DNA of 17,636 bases, from contig JAIVFH010000486.1 in assembly GCA_025765595.1 (NCBI GenBank), positions 1 through 17,636 of the forward strand, given 5' to 3'. This DNA is from Obelidium mucronatum. Taxonomy: Eukaryota; Chytridiomycota; Chytridiomycetes; Chytridiales; Chytriomycetaceae. Positions 1-10,983 of the stretch are shown here, piece after piece (the first letter of the stretch is position 1; each line of letters begins with the position of its first letter). The notes below the pieces were generated by a model that ran no database searches, had not been told where the DNA came from, and saw nothing but the letters and a program-made list of their open reading frames with translations. The translations under genes were made by a program, and so were the position numbers.

Positions 1-983
1 CTTCGAGGAGGTGTGGGGTGAATTGGGCCTTGAGGTCGTGTTCGAGCTTCTCGTTCTTTGGTTGAGTTGGAACGGCGAAAATGTAAAGAAGTGGTGCCAC
101 TTCAAATCCTCTTCCTTTTCGAGCTTACGGATAAAGTAAGGGATAGCGCAGACGACACAGACGAGGAGGACGAACGCGGACATTCCTCCGACGATTCCCA
201 TACAAAGAGCGACATCACCGGCAACAGTCAATGGACCACCGAAAGTGGCGGCGGTGATCTTCAAGGTGGACTTTCCGTTCTTGGAGACAACGTAGAAACC
301 GACAATGAAGGTGGTGGACGACAAAGTAGACTGGGATCGCGTAGATTCCGGCACGGAGTGGGTTCTTGGCCTTGAGGACAAACTGGCGAGTGAGTCCGTA
401 GATACCAGCGGCGAGGATGGCAGCGACGGCTGGGGAGATCAACCAGGAAGCAACGATTTGGGCAACACCTTTGCCTTCCCAAGCCCAGTTGACGGCATCG
501 GTTCCGTAAGCAGAGATACCGACACCAATAAGAGCACCAACAATAGAGTGGGTGGTGGAAACAGGCCATCCGAAACGGGTGGCAATCATGACCCATGTGG
601 AGGATCCAATCAAGGCACACATGAATGCAGCCATGAGCAGATCTTGACGCTTGTCAAACAGACCCAAAGCAATGATACCGTCCTTGATGGTTCCGGTGGT
701 GGAAGCACCGAGAGCGATAGCTCCAATGAATTCAGTGAAGATGGCAATGCAACAAGCTTGCCACAGTTTCAAGGATCGGGATCCGACAGAAGTGGCGAAG
801 GAGTTGGCAACATCGTTGGCACCTATAGACACAAGCAAATCAAATTGGTGTTAAAATTGGCTCTTGCAATCACTGTTGCTCTTCTGCAATATTACCGATG
901 GCGTAGGCATCGAGGAAGGAGAAGGCAACGGTGAGACCGAAGATCCAGGTGTAGGAGTGAACTGGGATTGGAACTGGAGGCAT
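1..983 (-). CDS. PiT-family sodium/phosphate symporter (Pho89/PHO-4-like), N-terminal half, partial at left edge
   Basis: Plasma-membrane inorganic phosphate uptake carrier, probably cation-coupled. Exon 1 is 983-896 and begins MPPVPIPVHSY; exon 2 runs from 822 off the window start. The 73-nt intron (823-895, GTAATA...TAG) splits the Gly codon of the PiT signature, giving AIG|ANDVANSFATSVGS. Further family marks are FGWPVSTTHSIVGALIG and LRAGIYAIPVYF, with alternating hydrophobic membrane segments, and then RKLEKEEDLKW, which typically leads into the large hydrophilic loop. About 303 residues are present; the C-terminal half is missing. The reading frame is broken twice: one extra base near 310-320 (YFVV, then TTFIVGFYVV in the next frame) and one missing base near 83-87 (KWHHFF, then IFAVPTQPKNEKLEH). 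Together these restore the original frame. Protein similarity continues across both breaks, so the gene is probably functional and the breaks are probably base-call errors. Confidence 0.93.
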
Positions 984-1877
984 ATGTGTCTTTTTTTTTT
1001 CAGAGAAGTTCTTCTACAGGTTTCCCAGGCTTGGGTGATTCGCGATTAAATAGCAAATATTTTGGGCACGCGCTGCAACGAGGCACGCGTTTAGAAAAAT
1101 TGATTAAAATGCGAAATTTTTATTGGTGGGCTTTACATGTATTTACTCAAGAAGGCGAACACCTCCATCATGCAAGGATTGTTTCTAATATTACATGTTT
1201 TAAAGAAATGTTAGCTGTTTATGGGAGCCAAATATCTTTATTGTGACGTCGAGATCTCGTTGGAATCAGGCCACGCAGCCATGCAGGGCATGCAAGTCTA
1301 AAAAAGGTTCAAAGATACTACATATCACAAACAGGGGTTTTGTCATTAATAATCTGTTTCAAAGGAATATCAGTATATATTGAACACTGTCGTTGGTCTT
1401 GTTGAAAACGTAGTATGTCCTTCTGTCAATTGGAATGGCAACCCAAGATATTTCTTACATGCGACAAGTTTCCTTTGGATTCACGCGTTTCTAAGCATGC
1501 CACTGGAAACGGGTTTGACTTTTTTCAGTGATAGGACAAAGCATTTGGCATTTCACGATGAGAGACACAAGGCGAAGTCGTTTGGGTTTCCACTATTTGC
1601 TCACTCCGTTTCTCTATTGGCGTATTGTTAATTAACTCAGTTTTTAGGTTACTCTGTGCCTCGTCTGTGTTGAACTACTTGATGTGTTGTGTCGTCATGG
1701 ACCAACATGGATTGTGAGTCACAGGATGTTACACAAATACACTTCAACAACATATTGGCTGCCACCCTATCCAGCTTATTTGCTGAATAACAGATACTGT
1801 CTGTGCTTGTATGAGCTCTCATGGCTCTGACGGAGATGCTGGGGGCTGTCCTTCATATATTGGTTGGGTTTGTAGAT

Positions 1878-1902
1878 TCAGATTCTCGTGGTTCGAATCT
1901 GA
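1878..1902. repeat. 8-bp inverted repeat (TCAGATTC / GAATCTGA, 9-nt spacer)
   Basis: Arms 1878-1885 and 1895-1902 are perfect reverse complements. The right arm overlaps GGTTCGAATCT, which resembles a tRNA B box, but no cloverleaf can be folded around it. Function unknown. Confidence 0.5.
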
Positions 1903-2117
1903 TTTGGTAAAAAAGAGAGTCAAGACTACTGATTTGGCAACGAATTTTTTCTTTTAGTCTGCCAGAATTATTGTCATATGAACCACAAGATCTGGAATTC
2001 AAACACACATTTCAAACTCAGAACTAGTTGATGCCGCATGAAGCTGAAGCGTATGACTTTGGTTCTAGTCTCAGTCTATGTCAATTGGAGTGACAAGATC
2101 GTAGTCGCTCTCTCTTT

Positions 2118-2145
2118 CACTCTGTTGTCAACACTCTGTTGTCAA
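2118..2145. repeat. 14-bp perfect tandem duplication
   Basis: CACTCTGTTGTCAA occurs twice head to tail (2118-2131 and 2132-2145), about 170-200 nt upstream of the ankyrin gene start. It looks like a simple slippage duplication. Confidence 0.7.
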
Positions 2146-2317
2146 AGCATTGAAACGTTACTCGGATCTTTTGGATAAAGAAAGAGAGATACATGGATCA
2201 TTTTCTCTCGGAGCCACAAACCTGGTAAACCGTAAGACAGACCGTGGATTGTTTGCATTTTCTTGAGATATTTATCCGACAGTTGAACAACATTTTTCCG
2301 GAAATCCAATCAATCCA

Positions 2318-3163
2318 ATGCAGCGGCTGCCACCCGAGGTTCAGCTCCTAGTGCGGCTGCAGCTCCCGATCAACGGCACGCTGCAGCACGCGGCGCTCGG
2401 ACTGCCGCTCAGCGCACTCAGCGGCGGACTGCTGTCGGGCGTGGGGCTTGCGCGGTCGCACGTTGCGCACGGACTGGCGCGCGCCGGCGGGGACTGGCGG
2501 CGGTTCGTTGCGGCGAATGCGCTCTGCGACGCGGGCGCGTGGGCGGCGCTGCCGCTGGCGTACCAGGCGCTGCTGCTGGCGGCGGCGCTGGAGTCCGAGT
2601 GTGACTCAGAGTGCGCCTTCGCGCCGTCGCACGGAAAGGCCGCCGCCGTCGCGAGCCTCCTCCTGGCGCTTCCCGCCCCCGCGTGCCGAGCCGAGGCGCT
2701 GCTCGCCTGGACGGCCGAGGGCGGCCACTGGGCGGCTGCCAGCCTCGTGCTGGCGCAGCCGGGGATCGATGCGGGCACCCGCGGCTGTCTGGCGCTGCGG
2801 GCGGCGCTCAAGGCGGGCCGCCTGGACATTGTGCGGCTGCTTGTCGAGGACCACAAGCAGGATGCGGCAATGAGTCACAACCTGCCGCTGCTGATTGCCG
2901 TCCAAAGCGGCCATGAAGAACTGGTGCGCTATCTGATTGAAGTAGACGCTGTGGATCCTACGGATGAGAACTGTCGGGCGGTGGTGGCGGCCGTTTCCAA
3001 TCTGGACGTAAGAATATGCAGAGTGCTTCTTCAAAGCAACAAGATTGGCTCCTTACTCTTGCTGAAAATATGCATTCAAACTTTTATCGCTTACTTGAAT
3101 GCAAAAGTCGGTCCTGCCTTTCTGTTTTCGTTTATATGCTTCTACTTTTGTTCAAAGTCTTGA
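2318..3163 (+). CDS. Ankyrin-repeat protein with F-box-like N-terminus
   Basis: Single-exon reading frame of 281 residues starting MQRLPPEVQLLV. The LPPEVQLLV opening resembles the start of an F-box. Residues about 135-240 contain degenerate ankyrin repeats, recognisable as ALKAGRLDIVRLLVE, LLIAVQSGHEELVRYLIE and VVAAVSNLDVRICRVLLQ; such proteins usually mediate protein-protein contacts. The first ~680 nt are strikingly GC-rich (alanine, leucine and arginine codons ending in G or C), unlike the flanks. GC falls abruptly near 3000, and the last ~40 residues are hydrophobic and unlike an ankyrin repeat. A GTAAGA donor-like site at 3008-3013 and an alternative frame from 3016 leave the true C-terminus uncertain. 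The stop lies about 117 nt from the convergent XPF stop. Biological role not identifiable. Confidence 0.75.
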   Translation: MQRLPPEVQLLVRLQLPINGTLQHAALGLPLSALSGGLLSGVGLARSHVAHGLARAGGDWRRFVAANALCDAGAWAALPLAYQALLLAAALESECDSECAFAPSHGKAAAVASLLLALPAPACRAEALLAWTAEGGHWAAASLVLAQPGIDAGTRGCLALRAALKAGRLDIVRLLVEDHKQDAAMSHNLPLLIAVQSGHEELVRYLIEVDAVDPTDENCRAVVAAVSNLDVRICRVLLQSNKIGSLLLLKICIQTFIAYLNAKVGPAFLFSFICFYFCSKS

Positions 3164-3280
3164 TTTCATTTATTTATCGATATGTTATTATTCCCCTCCT
3201 CTACATTAATGTAAACACTTGAAAAAAGTAAATCTAATTATAATGATACATGTATTATATAGTCTATATGACTTTATACT

Positions 3281-6226
3281 CTACTCACTCCGTCTCAAAT
3301 CTGCAACCAAAAACTCATGCAACAATCGACCCCCTTCCTCCCCCACAAGAACCTGACATTCCTCCAAATCCATTTTCGCAATCGCCGCGATCGATTCCAC
3401 GCGTCTCATGATGTTTCTATAATTCTTGGAAGTAATGCCTGGAAGCGATCGAATCATGTCGGACGGCGTGATGCTGAAAACACTGTCTATCGGTTCTCCG
3501 CTTTCGATTCCTAAACTCATTGCATCTTCCATTGAAGGTTCTTTTTGGTCTTTCTGGAAAAAAAGAGTTTTTTTTTTTTTTTGTTAGATGACACTCTTTG
3601 AAAAACAAAAAGCACAACTCACCTTCAAATCTTCAAAGATTTCTGCAGTCGCTGCTGGACTACTACTCCAAATAATCCTCAATTTCGGAAACGTAATCGC
3701 CAATAAAGCCAACTTGGAATTCAAATCCTCATCCTCCCTACTATTCCCGTTGTTGTTGTTGTTACTAGAATCCGTTTTCACAGTTGTCCCCAATGCAAAC
3801 GCTTTCCCCTGCGCGAATTCAATCAAGAGCACGGGAATCGGGTAATGCAGACACATTGCTTCTGCCTGTGTATAAAGCCGTCCCGATTTAAACGATCCAA
3901 CCAAATCAGGGATCGATTTCCGTTCAACGCAGATTTGTGGTGTGAGTATGTAATCTCCTACTTCGAGAGTACATGGCCGGATTTTCATGCGGCGGGAGTG
4001 GAGGAGGGAGGGGAGTGCGGAACGGAATTCTCGGACATCCACAATCACCTTTTTTTTATGAAGACATTATTTGTTATTACTAATAACCGGGAAACAAATA
4101 TCATTAAAAAAAATACCTGGTTTGAGTCTGCTGCGGCAATCATTTGTCCTCCTGCTGCACGTGTATCAATGTTTCTCCAAAAGAGATCTTCTGGATCCAC
4201 AACGCGACCATCCTGGTCTATGGGAATAGCCATATTCTTGATATTATAGAGAAGGTTTTTTTTTAGAAAATCCATTAAAGAGGAAGAAGAAAAAGTAAAA
4301 TAAGAGACTCAACAGCTTTCTCTCGAATCAGTTTCTCAAACGCATCCTTTTCTTTTCGTAGTGAAGTCAAATATTTCTGTTCCTCAATCGAATTATCATA
4401 AATCATAAAGTATACGGATAAGTCTGGTTTTCCTTTGTTCTGTGCGTGGTAAACCTTGTGTTTTTTTTTTGGTTGTGTGTCACTATAAAGCTATACCAAA
4501 TAAAATAAAAATAAATATAAAAAAACAAACCTCTAATCTTCGAATAAACGCGGTATCCACATCATACATGATAACAGTCGACGGCTTCAAAACTTCAAGC
4601 ATCCTGCTATCATCATCTCCATTTGTCATGTATCCACCACTGGGGCTTAAAATGGACGTGCAATACGGTCGGATAATGATTGCCGGCGCTGATGATAACT
4701 CTACAACTCCAAAGTTTGAGTTGAATTCGGCTGTATCCAGGGGCGCTGAAGGGTCCATGTATCTCTTTCCAAAAATGTCGATTGCAGATCCAGTGGATCC
4801 CTTTTCGCGAGGAAACGAGTCTTGGTCAAGCCTGCAAAGAAACACCACCAAAAAAAAAAACGAATAGCAAAGAGGTAAGGTTTTGTAAGCGCTCAAGGTC
4901 CTCCACCAAAAAAAGAAAAGGGCTGTCAAAAAAAAGCTCTTACATGTCTGATTGATCGCCATCGATGCCTTCGACACCACTACTGCCGTCATCGAGGGCT
5001 CTAGAAATCGAATCAATCTCGCGGTTCGCTGCTGCCCCTCCAGCACCACCACCACGTAGCCTTCGTCGTGACTGAAGTGAAGCTCCTGCAGCCACACCTC
5101 TCCCACTACCGCTCGAAGCCCCTCTGGAGAACCCACCGCCACGAGACCCAACCACGCCCCCACGAAGATTCCCACCGGCTGTTCCACCGCCTCGACCGAG
5201 ACCACCGCGGTTCCCATTGTTATTGTTTCGGAATTTCTTGAACCGAATATTCCGCTCGACATTTGAAACGCTTCCTTTCCATTTGAAGTAGTTGGATACT
5301 TGTTTGGCCATCAAGGATTTGGCGCCTTTGGTGCTGAATGGCAGTGTGGATGTTGTTGTTTGTGCTGGCGTTGTTGTTGGGTTGTGGGTTGTGGATAATG
5401 ATGAGTGTGGCTGAATCGTTGTTTTGGATGCGCTTGCGGTGGTACTGCCGCCTCGTTGGCGGCGGCGGGATTGAGTGTTTGCAGGTCGCGGGGCTGCTGG
5501 TTGTGGGGGTGGAGGGGTTTCTTCGTCATCTGAAGACATTATGGTGCTACGGGTTCTTTTTTTGGAGTTGGATGTTGTTGTTGTTGCTGCTGATGTCGTT
5601 GTAGCTTTGTTGAAGATATGGTTTGAGAGGATTTCGGAAAGCTGGGTACATGTTCTTTCGCCGTGAACCATTATCAAGATTGGTCCATGTTCTAGCCAAA
5701 AAAAAAAAGTCGGAAAGGGGAGGTTTTAAAACAGTTCCATGCATATACATCAAAAAAAAAAAAGGAAAGGAGATGGGAAAAATAAAAAAACCCCAATTAT
5801 ACCTCCTTCATCAGCGGCAAGATTTCGTTTCACATTAATCTCCTTGACTAAATCACGTATCGCCGACCATTTCGGTTGTTCCTCTGCAACGATTTCGATT
5901 CCTTCAGGAATATACAAGTTTGTGGATGCGGTTCCGAAACGGATTGTATTCCGAGATGCAACTGCGGAGGCGGTTGCTGCGGCTGCTGCTGCTGCTGTCT
6001 CTTCCGTGTTACCAGTGCCTGCAACTTTTCGAAAGACACGTTTCTTTGCAGTTGAAAAGACAATATCGGTCGCGTCGTAGAACAACCAAGGACTCACAGA
6101 GGCGTCTGTACGTGAAGTTTGGAGTGGATCCAAGGCGTTGGCGGCTTGTATTGATTCGAGGAAGGAGTAGAACGCCACGCAGTCGTATGTAGTTAAATAC
6201 CTTTTTTTTTTAAAACACAAAAAAAA

Positions 6227-6271
<45 letters not shown>

Positions 6272-7515
6272 AAGAATACGGTTACTCATTTTTTTCTATA
6301 CATGATTATATAAAGCCCAATGAATCTATATTATTTACCCCAAGAGCCGCCGTAACGTTGAAATATCACTCACAATCTGTTTCGTGCGTAACCCAACTCG
6401 ATGCCAAATGGGATCAAGCTGCATTTTCAAGAGTTGTTCAAAGGATGCGAATAGTGCGTGTTCAACTGAGAGTTCATCTGGATCCACCTAATTTTTTTTT
6501 TTTACGTTTCCCTTTTAGAATCGGCAGTTTTATGTTTTGAAATCAAAGCTTATGTGCATATTTACAAAACGATGAGCCCGTTTGATTTCTAAAATGCTTT
6601 CATTGATGCAATCAATGATCGCGGCTTGTATGTCGGCCATGTTTTTCGTCATTGGAACGCGTATCTGATGTACATGAAATGGGCGGGACAGCGTCAATCG
6701 TTTCTTGTATTTCCAAATGAAATCTTGATCAGAGCGTTCATGTAAATATGGGTATAAAGCGGTTGAGAAAAAAAAAGGGGGGAGTAAGAACCTTGGCCAG
6801 AAAAACACTTTCCGAAGATACAACAACTTCATTGTCTTTTCGAGTTTCCATAAAACCCCTGTATTCGTCAAGGACTCTGGTGATTCCGAAAACGCACGGA
6901 TAAACGCAACCTTGTTGGATTCACGTAAAAGTCTCAGAATGAAGGCTTCTGTTGAAGTTTCTGTGATGCTAAAAAAAAAAAACCGGTGGTGGATAATTAT
7001 GACTTGAGTAAAGACAGAGATGTTAGCTTGGATATTCACAACAGAACGAACCGATGTGCATGACAAACGAGAACTCCTGTAACCAGATGTAAAGGAACAA
7101 CACCATTCAGCATATCCACTACTAGAATCCGAGACGTGCAGCTAATCACCCCGCCACCCAAATACCGCAACTTTCGAGTTGGCGCAGGAGTTTCATTCGC
7201 GATTGCGCAAAGCGATAGAGGTGGATCAGTAGTAGCTTCTCGCTGCCGAGCATCAGTGAACAAAGCCTCTGTTTCTTCGGTGGAGCAATTTAAAAGAAGA
7301 ACGAGATTCGAAGGCGTTGCGTGGATCTTTATGAATTGGCCAAGGACTGTTTTGTGCAGAGAGAGGCCTCGTGCGGAAACAATGAATCCGTCGGAAGCTT
7401 CCTTGTCTCGATGCTGCAATAAGTCATCTGTGTTGCTGCTGTCGCTTTCGTTGTTTTGAGGTTCTGTCAATGGCGGGAGCAGCTGGAGAGCCATGGATTG
7501 GTGGAATGGAAGCAT
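3281..7515 (-). CDS. XPF/Rad1/ERCC4 structure-specific DNA repair endonuclease subunit
   Basis: Catalytic subunit of the XPF-ERCC1 (Rad1-Rad10) nuclease that makes the 5' incision in nucleotide excision repair and also acts in recombination and crosslink repair. Eleven exons: 7515-7052, 6968-6792, 6723-6566, 6487-6339, 6200-5803, 5691-4944, 4831-4531, 4454-4314, 4236-4117, 4048-3623, 3553-3281; about 1117 residues. The N-terminal inactive helicase-like region shows [45 protein letters not shown] and LTTYDCVAF. The ERCC4 nuclease fold is at about residues 886-1027 with GDYIL and VERKSIPDL, giving catalytic D917, E927, K929 and D933. A tandem helix-hairpin-helix is at about 1050-1113 ([17 protein letters not shown]). 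The linker at about 610-667 is RGG-rich. MLPFHQ matches the usual fungal start. Exon 3 carries one extra base near 6681-6690; exon phases require its removal. Stop codon is TAG. Confidence 0.97.
6201..6338 (-). other. XPF intron 4, containing a 44-nt homopolymer
   Basis: A 138-nt intron with GTAAAT donor at 6338 and an acceptor formed by a run of A followed by AG (ending 6201). Splicing joins STLRRLLG to [10 protein letters not shown], which matches XPF proteins. It is the longest of the ten XPF introns, largely because of the poly-C tract (sense strand) inside it. Confidence 0.9.
6227..6270. repeat. Poly(dG).poly(dC) homopolymer, 44 bp
   Basis: Uninterrupted run of 44 G on the plus strand (44 C in the XPF pre-mRNA), flanked by A-rich sequence. 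Very long G runs can adopt G-quadruplex or triplex structures and slip during copying, so the exact length should be regarded as unreliable. Confidence 0.95.
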
Positions 7516-8005
7516 CTCTTCGATGATATAAATATTAGTATGAGTATTATAATAATCAGAAATAGCATTGCTGCTTATATTAATTTATTAAAGATCGCGA
7601 TGTTTCACTGGATCATTCTTGTTGATTGCACCTCTTTTGTTTATGAAGGAGTCTGGGTCTTGAAAGAAATCTCCTCTATGACTGGGACGATTAAAGGCCC
7701 GTCTTTCAGCAAACGCTCTTTTGACTCGATTGCTTCGACGGTGGTCATGTGGACTTCCGTTGGTCTGGTCTATGCGTATAATCAGATTCTCGAGTCTCAA
7801 GATTCTGTAAGTCTCACCCACCAGAATCAGCAGATACAAATACAATTACAATACAGATAAGGATCGCAATCGTTGATATAAACTGGTTTGCCTTCATTTA
7901 TTCTCGCGTTTGATGTAAATCCTCAAACAGAAAGCCCACACTCACACAGAGAAAACAAACAAAAAAAGTAAAAATAAAAAATAGCACATAAAAAAAAAGA
8001 ATCTA
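7516..8005. other. Spacer between XPF start and MARK-like kinase stop
   Basis: 490 nt between two genes transcribed in the same (minus) direction, expected to hold the kinase 3' UTR and the XPF promoter. The left part (7525-7595) is AT-rich. The middle is less AT-rich and carries a possible small plus-strand gene (listed separately). No clear TATA or terminator is assigned. Confidence 0.5.
7601..7913 (+). CDS. Possible small two-exon hypothetical gene (weak)
   Basis: Reading frame starting MFHWIILVDCTSF at 7601 and ending YNQILESQDS just before a consensus GTAAGT donor at 7807. A CAG acceptor at 7856 would give a 50-nt intron, then IRIAIVDINWFAF and a TGA stop at 7911-7913, for about 87 residues. 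The amino-acid composition looks more natural on this strand than the Arg/His-rich opposite frame. I do not recognise a family, and it lies in the XPF promoter region, so it could be chance or a 5' leader feature. No function proposed. Confidence 0.2.
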
Positions 8006-10244
<2,239 letters not shown>

Positions 10245-10284
10245 ATTTTTTTTTGATATATATGTTATGAACTTTGGTCAATGG

Positions 10285-10292
10285 TATATATA
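10285..10292 (-). promoter_or_regulatory. Possible TATA box of the MARK-like kinase
   Basis: TATATATA lies 41-48 nt upstream of the kinase ATG at 10244. Other AT-alternating stretches occur at about 10255-10264 and 10389-10402, so the assignment is weak. Confidence 0.3.
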
Positions 10293-10320
10293 ATTCTAGT
10301 TGGTGCAGTGGATGGGTGTG

Positions 10321-10356
10321 TGTTTCCTTTTTTTTTGTTAGAGAAAAAAGGAAACA
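10321..10356. repeat. 13-bp perfect inverted repeat upstream of the kinase
   Basis: Arms TGTTTCCTTTTTT (10321-10333) and AAAAAAGGAAACA (10344-10356) with a 10-nt spacer, 77-112 nt upstream of the start codon. It could form a hairpin in a 5' leader or be a palindromic protein-binding site; function unknown. Confidence 0.8.
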
Positions 10357-10741
10357 ATGGAAGCTTCTTTTCTTTCCACAGAGTTGAAGGCGATATATAT
10401 ATTGGAAATTAGCTTGGGAAAAATCTCAGATTAACTCTGGAACGGGTAAGAAGAAACTTGACGTTTGCATGAAAAGGGGATTGATAGAAATACAGGTACG
10501 ATTGACGTGTAAATGATTCAAAAACAGATATTTCTTGCTTATTATAATAATAATTCCTTTTTTATTTTGTTGTTTACTCTACTTTTTTAAAAGTCCGTTT
10601 TACATTCCTTCTCATTAAAAAAAAACGTCCAAAACCACAAACAAACACTCGAAGCAGTAATAAGGGGGGAAACAAGTAATAATACAGATGGTGATATACC
10701 AAAAAAAAAAAAATAATCATACAAATCCCAAAAGGGGTATA

Positions 10742-10763
10742 CATTGCTTTTAAAAAAGCAATG
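10742..10763. repeat. 22-bp perfect palindrome in the 3' flank of the Skn7-like gene
   Basis: CATTGCTTTT and AAAAGCAATG flank two central A residues, 221-242 nt past the Skn7-like stop codon. It may fold as a hairpin in the 3' UTR or downstream DNA. Nothing shows a function. Confidence 0.7.
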
Positions 10764-10983
10764 ACCAATTATAAGAGGGAAGAGGTATAAGGTGAAAAAG
10801 AAATAATAAAGTGCATATGGCAAAAAAAAAAGAGGAAGAAGAAGCGACCAAAAACAGCACAAATCGCGCAACACCATTAGACTACTACCCAAAATAAAAC
10901 GAAACCAAAAAAAGAACACCCACGTAATTTTCAATACCCAAAAAAGCCAAAAAAAAGAAAGGAGTAGACGACTTTGAACTGGT

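Larger units (their letters stand above)
984..2317. other. Intergenic region between divergent PiT and ankyrin genes
   Basis: About 1.3 kb separating two divergently transcribed genes, so it should hold both promoters. Reading frames here (for example plus-strand 1380-1631 and 968-1246) show no family motif I recognise and no convincing splice structure. There is an 8-bp inverted repeat at 1878-1902 and a 14-bp tandem duplication at 2118-2145. I see no RNA gene or transposon. Confidence 0.6.
10245..10983. other. Spacer between kinase start and Skn7-like gene stop
   Basis: 739 nt between two minus-strand genes. It should contain the kinase promoter on the left and the 3' UTR of the Skn7-like gene on the right. 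It is AT-rich with many A and T runs, two perfect inverted repeats (10321-10356 and 10742-10763) and a TATATATA box. I see no further gene. Confidence 0.6.

Noticed and set aside
1380..1631. 83-codon plus-strand frame in the left intergenic region
   Set aside because: No recognisable family, no splice extension and no upstream features; length is compatible with chance.
1845..1920. tRNA-like B box (GGTTCGAATCT)
   Set aside because: The flanking bases do not form a T-arm stem, no matching A box, anticodon arm or acceptor stem is found, and the site is explained by a simple inverted repeat.
2341..2856. 171-codon minus-strand frame and other long frames over the ankyrin gene
   Set aside because: Shadows of the GC-rich ankyrin coding sequence; Ser/Arg/Pro-rich composition and no motifs.
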